NCBI GenBank assembly: GCA_903813345.2
Contig: CAIIXF020000010.1
Location: 12,839,181-12,903,180 of the forward strand
Length of the DNA stretch: 64,000 bases
DNA from: Owenia fusiformis
Taxonomy: Eukaryota > Annelida > Polychaeta > Sabellida > Oweniidae
Direction: 5' to 3'
The translations under genes were made by a program, and so were the position numbers. Shown here piece by piece: positions 1-14,000 of this stretch (its first letter is position 1; each line of letters starts with the position of its first letter). The notes beneath the pieces are model-generated. The model was not told where the DNA came from. It was given only the letters and a program-made list of their open reading frames with translations, and did not search any database.

Positions 1-580
1 TGAGTTCAGAGATTTATTGAAAACTGAGAGTTTTTTATATAGACTATCCCAAATATCGGAAGACTAGAAAGATTTGTGAAATCTTTCTGTTTCTTCATAT
101 TTTTCAAACATCTGGAATTAAAAAGATTTATTTTGATGTCTTACTATTTAATTAGAAAAGAAGTCAGAGAAATGATAAAATAATTGAAAATAAGATTATG
201 AAAATACCCCTGTATTAAAACATCTTGTTATTGATTTGTAGCTTAATGTAACAAGGGATGTTTCCTATCATTAGTAATTCCTGTTTGACACTTAAGTACA
301 ACTGGTTTAGATATTTATACATGTCATTTATTGTATAATTGTATTATTTTTACATCATAAAATGTTGTTCATTAATTAATGTGTGTTGACAACAGAATTA
401 TTCTCTCATACTTGTAGTAACATCGTTTTATGTCATACATAATACTGTACCAGATTTTCTCTTAACAAGGCCACTGGCTTCAACATGAATTCAAAGGCAT
501 TTTTAATTTTAATGTTTTCCCTTGGAATTAAAGGCACATGTGGCTTTCAGAAAACATCCACTTGGGATTTATTTGAAAAA

Positions 581-764
581 CAGACAAAAGCCAGCATGGA
601 ACAGTTGCCAAGGGGTCACATTTTAAAAAATCTAAGGGGATCATGTTTGACAACTTTGATCCAAAAATGGCCAAAACCACTTAAAAGTGCTCAGAATGGT
701 AAAGAAACTGCTTGATTTTGAAAGAATTTTTGGCCAGGGAACCTCCCTGACTATCATGGGCCTG
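581..764. mobile_element. CAGGCCCGTAGCCAGG MITE, diverged copy
   Basis: Shares the inner sequence (TTGCCAAGGGG, AAAAGTGCTCAGAATGGT, TTTTGAAAGAATTTTTGGCC) and the right end CATGGGCCTG with the better copies at 3075 and 62764. The left end is eroded and its exact position is uncertain. Confidence 0.65.
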
Positions 765-1832
765 ACTTACTATCTAGCAAATATGCAGCATTGAATGAAT
801 GTTGTGGATTGTGGATGGCCAAAACAAAAATAGGGACAGATCTTTGAACAGTTCCTCACTGAACAGGCTTGATGACTGAAAAATTGCTAATCATCCTTGG
901 GCAGTATTATTATGGCAAGCACATTTAACCATCTAATGAGCCGGCCTTATTATGAGAAATCCTGGTACTAATGATACGATACATAGTGAGTATTATAATA
1001 ATTTACATTTAACAGCACATACTAAATTATTATGTACAGTGAATTTGTACATCATGTGCCTAATATCGACTACATCATATATTTTTACACTTGGAGTGTT
1101 AAAGTTGTACATATTTATTGAGAATAACGAGAATATATCTACATTTAAGTGCTAATTATAATGAAATGAGTATTTACTTATGATTTTTAAGGTAATATAA
1201 AATAACTGGTGATACACGATGTCGACTCTCATAGAAAACAACTAACCTTTCGAAAATATTCAGTTAATTGTAAAAGAAGACTTCCTCAAGTGTGAAACTT
1301 TAAATAGAATATATCTGTCCATACTGTATTTTGGATTTAAACCTACTGCAAAATATGTATATTTTTAATTTTAAAAAGAGATTGTAAATACCCTGAACTG
1401 AGTTAAACCTCAGATGCCCTAAGACATACACCAACATGAGGTGTTCTCTCCATTCATTTACATGTACATGTACCTAATTTGTGCATTCGAGTCTATGGCT
1501 CTTTAACCTCTTGAATCCTAGGCCCTAAAATCATTTGAAATCAGAGAATTTTTCATTTTTGTCACCACTTGACATGCTACTACATACCTATACAACTTTA
1601 GATACTCAACTTAGTATTATTACACGGCAGAGATCATTTCTACAATTTTTAAAACAATTTTTGTGTAAATTGAATTAATGAAAATTGTTCAAATGAGAGT
1701 AATTTTAGTGGAAAATTTGTGACCGTCACTATGGGTTTCAAGGTCATTTCTGAGGTGACAAGAAATCCGTCACTCCAGGTAGTCAAGAGGTTAATCATAT
1801 TGATGAAACTTTAATAAGTCCCTACCACAATT

Positions 1833-1838
1833 TTTATT
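1833..1838 (-). terminator. Candidate AATAAA polyadenylation signal for the Rh gene
   Basis: The minus strand reads AATAAA 51 bases after the exon 10b stop codon. Position and orientation suit a poly(A) signal, but such hexamers are common in AT-rich DNA. Confidence 0.4.
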
Positions 1839-1888
1839 TGTTATGGTTCAGTAGTTTTTGCCAATATTTCCTTAAACTGATTTTTAAC

Positions 1889-2050
1889 CTATAGGGCCTG
1901 GTTGTCATCATAGGCCTCATTTACATGTTGAGTTGCCTTGGGGGTCTCTGCCGCCTTTGAGGTCTTTGTGGTTTGAAGTTCAGGGGGTGCTTCAGGGTTC
2001 AGCTTATAATCAACCTTTTCACTCATGCCTCTGAAGTTGGTCCACAGGTC
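1889..2050 (-). CDS. Rh transporter alternative last exon 10b
   Basis: Follows a good acceptor (GCTTTTCCAG) in phase 0 and reads [53 protein letters not shown], then TAG at 1889-1891. This is a 53-residue hydrophilic tail, Pro/Thr/Lys-rich. A candidate AATAAA polyadenylation signal (minus strand) is at 1833-1838. Whether 10a or 10b is used in a given transcript cannot be read from DNA; both have intact acceptors, phase and stops. Confidence 0.72.
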   Translation of the reverse strand, partial: DLWTNFRGMSEKVDYKLNPEAPPELQTTKTSKAAETPKATQHVNEAYDDNQAL

Positions 2051-5000
2051 CTGGAAAAGCATCATCAATAAAACCGAGATTGGCAGTATATCCAGGAACT
2101 ATTTCTTTGCTTAATGATTAAGATAATATAAAAATGAAATAATCTAAATTCGAACCCTTTGGTATTAAAAGCTAAGGATCAGAATTGTATTTTTATGGAT
2201 TCCACTTATTGTTAAATTACATAACATTACACGGTGGCTCAAAAAACTGCCCAAATTGTAATAATTTCTTAACATACATTGCATATTCAATTACCCTGAT
2301 TTTTTGTTGGATTCTTTTTTGGATCTCCCTGGATATATCTTTGAGGTTTCAATTAGATACCCCCCTATTATTATAGGTTATGCTATCACAAAATCTATCA
2401 CAAGCTTCCATAACAGCCATAACTTTTGGCCAATCATATTATAGAGCTTCCCCTCATTTTTTGTGTCTCGTGTAAGATATTTTCTAAATTCGTTGAATAT
2501 TATACTATAAGAACATGTAATTTCTCTTTCACACAAGGGATATATGGCCATAACAGCTTGATCAAGCTTATGTTAAATGCAAAGCTAAGCCATTTGTTAT
2601 CTACATTCAATTTAAAAAAGACAAATATGGATGCATAAATGTTACAAAAATCTTTGCATGACCATAGAACATTCACTTTAAGACCTGCAGAGATTTGTCC
2701 AATGTACATGTATTTTTGGTACTATAGCAGCCAAATATTAAGCAATGAAATATACAGGTACATGTATATAAATAGTGAACAATTAAATCTTTACATTAAT
2801 ATCCACCATTGATTAAATCCACTGGTCTTCATTGACATTTGTTGCTGATGTAGCAGTGCTGTTCATATTGCCATTGGTGTCATGGACAGTTTCTTTCATA
2901 TTGTGCCCATCCTTTTTACTTGATTGTTTAAAGTCATCCCATAATTCCTGTGAATGGAGTGAATGCAAAGCTATTTTAGTTTTAACCAGGTGTATATTTT
3001 ACATTGGTAGTCCTGCATCAAGTCTCTAAGGTTGCCCCTCCCCCATTTTATCATACCTGAATAAGGTATGATATCAGGCCCGTAGCCAGGATTTGCCAAG
3101 GGGGGGGGGGTTCAGTTTTCAAAAATTTCCAGGGGGGGTTCACATTTGACAATTTTGGCCCAAATATGGCTAAAATCACATGAGAAGTGCTCAAAATGGT
3201 GAAAAACTGCATGATTTTGAAAGAAATTTTGGCCAGGGGGGGGGGGTTCGCCCGAACCCTGCGAACCCCCCCTGGCTACGGGCCTGGATATTGTTGTCAT
3301 ATTGTTGTAAATAGCAGGCAGTGTGGTGGCATCATAGCTTCTTTGTACAGTATGTGCATTTCCAAATCTGATTTGATCACTTTTCTTAGAAAAAATCTGA
3401 GTAGTTTTTTTAGCATCCTTGGGGGCTATATTTTTAGGGATGCTGATCAAAATTTGGGGGTATGATGTTACCTTGTCTCTCTGAAGTTCACTTTAGGGGA
3501 ATACAATTGTGGGATTGGAGACTTGATGATACAGTAGACTACTAGCCTGTCTTAGTCATGTATGTTAATTAGCATAGGTAGTTTTCATTTTCAATTAAAA
3601 AGCAATATTAAAGGCAATACTAGTATACAAAAATATTTAACGCCAGGCTATACTACAGTATATAATGTACAAAAAATTGACCCATTTTAGTATTGCTAGG
3701 GTTGATTAGTAAATATTTAGGACTATTCTATACATAAAAAAATTAATATATGCTATACTAATACATATCACTATCCAGTAGTGAGTAAACTAATGGTAAG
3801 CAGTTACTGCAGTTGTTAGAGAGACCTACCCTGTTAGATTTAATCTGTATTCCTGTATAATCTTCTGGTAGCACCCACATCTGGTCATCATCGAATAAAT
3901 GTTCCCCATGAGGTTGGTTCCAGATTGGAAGACGTAGTATGAACCCTGTAAGGAAGAAAACCCTCTTATTATACTATAATAGCACATTCTACATAGAATG
4001 AGCGATGTAAGGAGTAAAACGCTGTTATATTGTACTAGCTCCTTGTAAATAATATAAACCCTGCAAGGAGTAAAACGTTGTTATACATGTATTATACTGC
4101 ACAATATGCATAGTATGAACCCTGCAAGGAGTAAAACCCTGTTATACAATACTACACTGTAGGTATTATGAGCGCGGCATGAGTAAAACCCAGTTATTAC
4201 ACTATACTTTCACATTGTACATAATATGAACCCTGCAAGGAGTAAACCCCTGTTATACTGTAAAACATCATTATACTAGTATCAAGATTTCAAAAAGCAT
4301 GACTAGGACTTAGTTTAGTGATTGGCTGATATCTGTAATATCGATATGGATCACTTGGTTTTACATACCTACAAGAATACCACTGACAACAGCTATAACT
4401 AATGTACACATTAGAGCTGCCATTTGGTACCCTCCTTGTGTGCCTGCACTACGGCCATAGCCAGGATCGATTCCCAAGTGGTCTAGATTTAACCCTGTGA
4501 GGTTTGTGGGAGTTCTGGCTGGGAATGTCTTGTACAAGCTGGAAAATATGAGAGGGGATTATCATGGAAAATAAAGAGAGTTTTGACACAATGCAGGAAA
4601 ATGTAATAAGGGTTTGGCATAATGCAGGAAAATATAGAAAGAGTTTTGTCATAATGCAGGAAAATGTAGAAAGGGTTCTGTCATAAGATAGGAAAATATA
4701 GAAGGGTTTGTTTAAGACATGATAATAGAGAAAAGAATTTGTCACCAAACAGGAAAAGGATTTTGACATTAGTCAAGAAAATGTAGAAGTCGTAATGCAG
4801 GAAAATATAGAAGGGTAAAGGTAAAGAGAGTTGTCATAATGTGAGGAAATAATGTAGGGTTTATAATGCAGGGAAATATGTGTGGCTTGAGAAGGCTTGA
4901 AAATATTGGTACTCCAACTGTTTCTGCTTATACATATACCTGTACTCCTAGTTAGTGAAAATGTACCTTTCTTCTCCATAGATGTCTGGAGTTGCTAGAG

Positions 5001-8000
5001 CTGCCATTATTGCCCCTACAATTCCTGCTATCAGGCCAGGCATGCCATGGAGGTTGTTCACCCCACACGTGTCGTGGGTCTTCATCCTGACGGCTAGGAA
5101 TGGCTGCAATAACATCATATAAAGCTTATGATTAGTTACACATACATTATTAGAGCGAAGATTGTCATGAGCTGATTAAGTGGGTATCTACTACCTTGGT
5201 CAACCAATGTCTTATTTACTATTCCAAATATAGATAGTAGTTTCTCCAAAGTAATAAATGTGATACTGACATTAATTTCAATATGCTTTTATATCAGAAA
5301 TGTTGGGTATTTTTAGGAAATATGTTTTAATATGATACTGAAGAGAAAAAATCTGAATATGGACACAATTTTCAAAATGATGCTTCACTATCTCTATTTA
5401 TACTACACAAAAGTTATAACTTAACAAAACATGCATATATTATCATGCACGATGCATGTACATGTTAGCATGCATGGTGCATGTACATGTTAGAATGCAT
5501 GGTGCATGCAAGTGTTAGCATGCATGGTACATGTACATGTTGTAATGCATTGTGCATGTAGATGTTAGAATGCACGATGCATGTACATGTTAGAATGCAT
5601 GGTGCATGTACATGTTAGAATACATGGTGCATGTACATGTTAGAATGCATGGTGCATGTAGATTACATGTTAGAATAAATTGTGTATGTACATGTTAGAA
5701 TACATGCATAGTGCATGTACATGTTAGAATACATGCTGCATGTACATGTTAGAATGCATGGTACATGCAAGTGTTAGCATGCATGGTGCATGTAGAGTAC
5801 ATGTTAGAATACATTGTGCTTGCACATGTTAGAATACATTGTGCATGTACATGTTAGAATGCATAGTGCATGTACATGTTAGATTGCATGGTGCATATAC
5901 ATTTTAGCATGTGTCGTGCATGTATATGTTAGACGAGGTTTCTTATGTTACACGGCTAAAAAGTTGCTAAATATGACATTGCCATGTCATGAAGGGTCTT
6001 TAAATACACGAGCTTGTATTTTTTATGTTATGTATCGAAACAACTCATGTCAAAAGAAGTAAAGGGTTTCCAAATATTACGCTGCCCTCATCGATTAAGA
6101 AGCATCGAGGATATGTTTGTTTAGAAGTGATACCTCGAGGTATTTCAGTCCCAATGTTGCTACTGCTCCCGCTACACACCCTACGAGAATAGAGCCATAT
6201 GGGTGGAGCATCAAATCTGCCGAGGTTCCCACTGCGACACCAGCCGCAATCGTTGCGTTTTGTATGTGGTCCTGAACAAAACAATCGTGTACAAGACATT
6301 CAAGGGTCGTGCTTTGAGAAATAGTAGAGTATCGCTCATGTCAATATGATGTATTTTAAGTTAAATGTATCGAATTGTGGCATGGGTTACTTGTGTTTCC
6401 TAAAAATGAAACCGTTGATTTCCCTTGTGAAAGGTTGAGAAAAAGAAGACCACTTTTATTTTCCTCGAGAGACGTGTTATACATGTTACATATTATATAT
6501 AAGATTATACAACACGAGCCCCGAGGTGCAATATACACCCCGTGCAACACACACCATCTGTGATGGGAACAAAGCAGTTTCCCATGTGAAGGCTGCATTT
6601 TTGCAAGTGTGATAGACATAGAAAAATTCTGTGAAGTTGATATCATTCCTTTCGTCGTGGGGTCAATATCTGCAATCTGTGTGCTTCAAATCATTAACCA
6701 TTTATGGGTGCAACCTCTCTGTGATGTGTCTAAATACTTTACCCCATGAAGGAACTTAATTCCAAGTGTGGCGACACACCCTGCCACTGCACCTACTAAT
6801 ACAGCCCCATAAGGGTGGAGCATCATGTCGGCTGGTGTGCCAACTGCAACGCCCGCTGCTATCGTACAGTTCTGGACATGTCCCTTAACACCGATATCAA
6901 TAATCATTTACAATAACCTGATAACACCGCGAATTAATGGCGTTTCGATTGAAGGTTAAGAGTATAATAACCATCTTATTGAAACATTTTTGGTTTATAT
7001 CGTGGTCGCCAAATGAATACTGAACATTTACGTGAATATAAAACGTCGTGTTTAATCGTACTGCGCCTTAATCTGCTGCGGAGACTGATCGGCCATCTCA
7101 AGTACGTTGTCAAATCAGGCCTACTTGAAAAATTATACAGTAAAACCTGTCTTAATGAACACCTCTGTCGAGTGAACACCTGTTTCTCGTGGACACCCTT
7201 TCTTCGCACAAACTCTACTGACTTCTGCATAGATAACATCCCTCCCCCTCCTCCCTGTAATGAACACGTACCAACACTTGTCACTGTACTCGAACGTTTT
7301 TTCACGGCAAGAAAATGTTCAACACACAGGTTTTACTGTATACATAAAGAATAATAATTAATATTTTTGATATGATATGTTACAACCATGTCAGTCCCAC
7401 CTGGAATTATAAAAAGAAAACATTATGAATATAATGATAAATATGTTATTTAAATCTAATATGAAAAGAAATAAGCCAATCTCTAGCTTGTCTATTCAAA
7501 AAGTTACACTATAGCGTCGCACATAACTTTGTACACATATAACTCATATTTTTTGTTGACATTTGGGGAAAATATAACTTACAATTTCAAACCTGCTTTT
7601 CTTATCAACGAGGGATGAGACTGCGAACGACATGATGACCCCAGCAGAGAGGGCAAAGTATGTGTTGATGACAGCCCTGTAGCGTCCATCGTCAGTGGCC
7701 GACACAACGCTGTTGAAACTAGGCCAGAACACCCAAAGGAACAGGGTCCCTAGATGAAGAAGAAATGATTTCCATTCGTATGTGACTTGGTGATATCTGT
7801 AAAGGGTATACAGTAGTTGTGCCATCTACTGTAATTGTTAACTACAATTTTTCCAACTCAATATCCATCCAATCTTTGACGTAAGAACCCATATTTTAGT
7901 CAAATTCTGGTCATTGCTGTTTCCAGGATACTGAACTGAGTTTCAGTTTTTGGCCAATTTTTCCCATGTGTGATTTGAACCATGATACTTGGTAAATTAA

Positions 8001-11000
8001 TGTAACTTTGGAATAGCTTTAAAATGATATATGACACATATTATGGAGACATCGGTATATGTCTGCCTAGGAGGGAGATCCCATACTTTCGGTACACCCT
8101 TTTATTCTATTCTACATATTAAACTATTATAAGGGAATAAGTTTGTGAATATGAACTCAAAGTTCGCTAGTGTTAACCACTGTAAGGTATCTGTCCTTTT
8201 CACAGAGGAACAACTCCAAGGGTAATGTCATAGTGTAATACTGTACCTATCATTGAGAAATGGTCGGAGTGGTAGCAAGGGGCCCATTTGTGATGATCAT
8301 GAATCTCATCGTGAAGCTCGTCGTTGTACAATACACGTGCAACAGCAATACCAAAGTAAGCCCCGAATGCGTGGACGAACATGGATCCTCCAACATCAGT
8401 TACCTGAACAGAATACCATGAGAAACTCAATACACATGTATAGTTAGAGGATGTATCTTCCGAGAAATGGTATTTTCTATGTATCATTTTATTATTTAAA
8501 GACTCGGGGGCATCTAGCCTTGCCTTAGTCTGTATTTTCTTTTACTCATTTCGAATTCAATACCATTGTTTATCAATGATATAACACGTATATGGGAAGT
8601 TGTTAACGTTATGTCCAACATGTCCATCTTAACCGAATCTGAGGCAAATCCTATCCAAATGGATCATGCTTAAATACTCACCTTGAAGACTTTAAGCCCC
8701 AGATATTCGTTGGCCTGGAAAACTACTATTTCAAAGAAGGCCATGATGATAGCCTGCACCAAGCTGACTTTGCCTAGCACTGCACCAAATGAGATCAGCA
8801 CAGCAGCTGCCGCGAAATCAGCTGTTAATAAACTGAAGTAAAGATGTACATTTTCAGTTTACTGATCATCAGGTCATACAGTAAGAGATGTGTTTGGTTT
8901 CTTGTTTCTTACTGATGTTTGTTGAGGATGCATCGCTTTCAATGAATGCACCAATAAGACATATATCAAGAATAAAACTCAAACTCAAAAACATTGATTT
9001 AGCTCAAATTGCGTTTGGCTTACAAACTCCAGTTTCAAGGTCCATTAAATGTTAAAAGATAAAACAACATTGAGATAAGACTTACGTTTCCATGTTGACT
9101 ACGATCATGTTCCTCTCGTTAAGATGAAAGAATCCAATGATGAGGGTGGCCCATTGTAGGACAAACGCTGCCACCAACATATTCAACCCAACGGCGCTAT
9201 AGCCATAACGCTTCAAGAACGTCATCAAGAAGCCGAAGCCAATGAATATCATAACGTGGACATCTTGGAACACTGGAATAAAAACGAACAATTTCTATCT
9301 CGGATTTGTAGGCTATTATCACAGGTCATGAAAGTCATTCCCGAATCAAATCCAAAATTGATTAGGACACACACATGACTGTACATCTAATGGCTGTACA
9401 TCATGTGGGCTATAACAGCCCTCGGAAATCAGGTTCTCATTTGGCGCTTGGGCGCTGGTGGTCTTGATCGGAATCCCATCCACAAGTTGCTTCGCTCTTA
9501 TCAAGACCTAATAGTTGTAAAGTAGATGCATCCCAATCTATCAAGGTATTAAGCAATACACTCGATGATGAATGAATAACAAATATCATGAGATTAGAGT
9601 TGAAAGCCCATGCAAATATCAAAGAACAAATACAAACATCAAAGAACATAGAAGGTGAGTTGATCTGCATTTTAAAAACGGTCGAGGCAATTAATATATA
9701 TGTTCAACCCAGAGGCCTGATGAAAGCTCCACAAGCCTGCGCAATATATGCAACCCACTGCGGTACCGCTATTTCCAATTCACAAAGGGACCGCCCCAAG
9801 GGGACCACAAAGTCAGCATCACCGCAGATATCTTGTGGTACCGCGGAAATTACGTCATTATCGTGCGGTACCTCTGTACTAACCGCAAGTCACTCTCTGA
9901 ATGAAACTAGCATAAGTTTCATCAAGGAAGGGAAACTCAAAACTGCAAACACCCTAAAACCACAACCCAAGTCAAACATTCATGTACAAGTTGTAAGTCT
10001 GCAAAAAATGTCACTTATTTATTTTTTAAGTTTAGTTTGGATCAAAATTGATTTAAAAATACAATGTATTTTATATCAAAATCAAAAGATGTACGTAATG
10101 TTGATAGCTTGCGAAGATATTTTCGTGATTAATATTAAAGGGTATAATGGCATTTGGTATAACGCCTTCGGTACAATGCGCGTCGGTATAATGGGTTTCG
10201 GTATAATGCGTGTCGGTATAATGGGTTTCGGTATAATGCGCGGACCCCGTGGATAGTACGAGTTTCTCCAAGGAAAAATGATGTTTAGATATTTTTTGAA
10301 GATTGCAATCTTCACGAGTTATTGGCCACTGGCGGATCAGGGGGGGGGGGGGGATGCGTATGCATTACCAAAACAGGACCTTAAAATTCTAACAACTTTT
10401 GGTTTTAAGGTTTATTAACTTTTTAAATGTATTCTAATGATTACTCTCACAATTGGATCTCTATCACTCTGCCGCATTGATAACTTTCATGTTCCACTGT
10501 CCTAAATAGTGAGAGCAAACAAATTAGTAAATGAAATAAATATATTAGATAATACGTATTGCAATGTGTTTAATATGTTTATTCTTAGAACTCACACTGG
10601 TTCTCAGTTATCGGTGTTAACATAATAGTTTTGGTCTATCTCAAGTGGTATACATAGATAGCAAATGGTAATATATCTCTTTGAAGTTGTACACCTGCAG
10701 GCCGCACGATGCGCTTGTTTGTCTGACGCGGAAGGTCAAGCGTTCGGTACGGTTAAAGAAATGCACTCCGTCAGTCTGTCCGTCTTGATTGTAACCCAAG
10801 CATCAGTGGGCCGATTTTGCTCTTGTATTTGATGGAAATGCCTTATCGTGCGACGTGATATTATTATAAATGGGGAAATTTATCCTCTTGGAATATTGCA
10901 TTTAGTGTAGTATTATATTATGTTGCATTTTGTCTGCAAATTCAATCGAAAGTAATGCTTTTAGGCCGACATTAAGAAAACATTCTTTAAAGGCCCCATG

Positions 11001-14000
11001 TAAAGGTCAAACCACTTTGGCTTGTATTGTACATAGTAACAAAATGTTTCAATTTCAAAATGTTGTTTTCTGGACTTTTTTCGAAAAGTTCGAAAATGCT
11101 GGTTGTCACACATACTGATATGCAATAGTTTACACCAAGGCAAAGCGTCTATTCTAATTTATTTTGAGTTAGAAAAATAAAGATGATTTGATGAAAATTA
11201 AGAGAGATATTAACTCACAATCGCAGCAAAGTAAAGGCATTTTGAAGTTTGGGTTTTCATTAAAAGCAATGGTACAGAAATGAAAGCACAAGAACACTTC
11301 TTTTCAGCTTAGGAAGACGATGGATACCAGATAAAGTATTATTTTATTTTGGTATAAAGAAAAGATTCATACAAGAAAAATTATGAATTTTGAAAATTAC
11401 GCACCTTATATGAACCTCAGATGAACTTAAACAAGTAGAAATAAATGTTTTCAACTCAACCGGAAAAAAGCTTCAAACTAATCATATTTACAATAAGCAT
11501 TTATTTTAGATTGAATTATTATTGTATCATCCTTCATTCAAAGGACTTCATTTATTACTCAATTATGGAAAGAAGTGAAATACCCTTGGACCAAGGATGT
11601 TGTTGTATCGCCTTCATCAACTGGATATGCTACTCCGTTGCGTTGCCATTGTCCCGTTATTGTAAACATTTTATTTGATTATTGATAACCATTTATTAAG
11701 TAATAACAATTGACCATTCCAAATTGCCTTTAATTGTTTCAAAATTATCTCTTTCTCTAATACGGGCTTCCGTTCCATAAGAATTGCTCAAACACAGCTG
11801 GGCATTCAAGATTGTTTATAACATTAATGTATCTATAATGCAGATAATTACTATTTGATATCTAGACACTTTGATTAAAATGATGAGCCCAGGTGCAAAG
11901 GATTTGAGTGTGTATTATGTTGATCACTGTCCCTTGTAGCTCTGTAACCGTCCGGGGGTCAATGACCACCGGGGACAAAATCCAAGTACCCGCTAGCCAT
12001 TGCTGCCAATAAGCCATAAATATAGAAAATATTTTTCCTCAGTTAGCTTAACATCTTGCAGTTAGCTTTTTATGTACGGTATAATGTGCAATAAAGTGCG
12101 TCCTCTTTTTGTGAGAGTTTCAGCAATCTTAATTTTTAAACGATCCTTCAAAAATTAGATTTAGAAGAGCATCAATATACAGACAATTAACATAGGCTTA
12201 GCCAAATTCAATTAACGCAACGTGTACAAAGTTTTGTTTTCTTAATTATTTTGTATTTTTTTCTATTTGGAATTGGACTGCGGTTTATGATTAAATTAAA
12301 AACAATCCCCAATAAAATGTTGATATTCTAGACGAAATGATTTATTATTACTATTGAAGTTGACATCTTCCTTAAATCCTAGAATCTGACTACTTCCTAA
12401 AATTTTAAAAGTATTTGAGATTATGGCATTGATAAAGGGCACTTTAGTTCAACATTAGCATTGTTTATCACAAAGCGGCTTATGACTTCTAATCTCAGTT
12501 CTTCGAAATACATGATAATTCAGAGTGACATCCTGTCTACAACTGTATATAAATCGAAGTGCCAGATTAAAGAGTGTCACAACAGCGACAGACGATCTGA
12601 ACCAAAGAACACTCTGCAGCAAAAACAAACGCAGCGATTTATCGAACGTGACAATTCAAGATCCCGACGCTCACGGACGCAACATCCAGTATGGGGTCCA
12701 TAACTTTTGCAGTGTGTCTTATTGTCATTCAGCAAGGTAAGCAAACGTTGGTCATTCAACTGTAATGATATTGTCAATTATGCGACGTAATCATTTTGTT
12801 TTGATGTTGAACCTTTGAATCATTACTTGAAACAACTGTTATATCTTCTATACTAGTACAGAAATTACTACAACTATTGTCAATGGCAAAAATGAATATT
12901 TATTTTACTTTGTTCTTCATATAAGGTCAAGTGGTTTAGATATTTCCTGAATGGTATAGAAGAAGTATAATCCGTCATTTCTTCACACTCATGGGATACA
13001 TTTTGGAATATTTGGGGTTTGTTTTACCTTTGAATGATTATTGTCTTTAATGTTTCTTTTATTGTTTTTTTTTTGATATTCTTTATTTATTCGCTACTTG
13101 TTGTTGGGCGTCATTGGTATAGCGCATTCTTTGGTACAATGATAAGTTTCTCCGCTTACTTTTGTCCTACTTTGAGTCTGGCATTTTGACAAGTGTGTCA
13201 AATATTTAAGTAACTATTAATAACGATATTCTATATACGTAAGATGTGTACAATTTAACATAGTATGTTACTTATCTGCATTGTATCCATTAATGTCTTA
13301 AATGTGATTTGTTGTATGTACTACTGCACTGAATTTTTTCCATTGTGGCACTGTTTAAAAAGTGACAAATAAATAAACAATAATTAATAAACAAACAAAA
13401 TTAAATTAGCATCCCAACCGGAGCCATGGGAATCGACTGTGAGAACATCGGTTTAAATCAGTGCAAATAATCTACATGATACAGCAAGTAACTTACATTT
13501 ATAGTGTATGGTTATCCGTAGTTACAATTGACTTCAAAGTAGAAACCAACGTTCTTCACATGTAAGTGAAGTAAACAATGCCTTCAGATCAAGAACCTTT
13601 CATAAAACTCGTACAGCGAGTGTCGAAATGTAAATTCATTAATAGTGTTTTTTAAATGAATTTCTCGGACCCGCATTGGAGTGGTGTAAAAACTGTTTCC
13701 AAAACAGTGTAATAGCTTTATAATAAACAATATTCTATATTCCAGTAATTGCACAATGTCCTCCTCGTGTACCAGAATACTCGAAGCCCGAGGAAAACAA
13801 ACTGTGGAGAATTAATACTCCCATGTATGACCTGATAATCTATGGTACAAAGCCTGGAGAAGAACTCATGCCATCAAAAGAATACAATGGTAAGTCATTC
13901 AGTTTGCCTATTTGGACAAGGTTTCAAATGGCACCCAGGTCATTGCCTGGGATGTTAAAAGTTTGTTCATTTCTCTCATTCTGATTATTCTTCTGAAAGT

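Larger units (their letters stand above)
1..1888. other. Region beyond the Rh gene 3' end
   Basis: AT-rich. Apart from one eroded MITE copy and the candidate poly(A) site, nothing could be recognised. No coding exon supported. Confidence 0.6.
9300..12540. other. Rh intron 1, 3' part, before the nested gene
   Basis: No exon could be supported here. A 222-codon open frame at 9588-10256 has no recognisable domain and runs into a 15-bp tandem repeat; it may be a decayed repeat. Also present are a 14-base G run (10340-10353) and a fragment of the TTAA element family near 10987. Confidence 0.6.

Noticed and set aside
3112-3465. Open frames of 92-112 codons on both strands near 3.2 kb
   Set aside because: They run across the CAGGCCCGTAGCCAGG MITE and its G/C runs; no homology and no splice logic.
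7013-7354. 113-codon frame and its minus-strand partner near 7 kb
   Set aside because: Both are produced by a CAGTAAAACCTG MITE lying in an Rh intron.
9588-10256. 222-codon open frame on the plus strand
   Set aside because: No recognisable domain, low complexity, no start context, and its end is the 15-bp tandem repeat. A decayed repeat is more likely than a gene.
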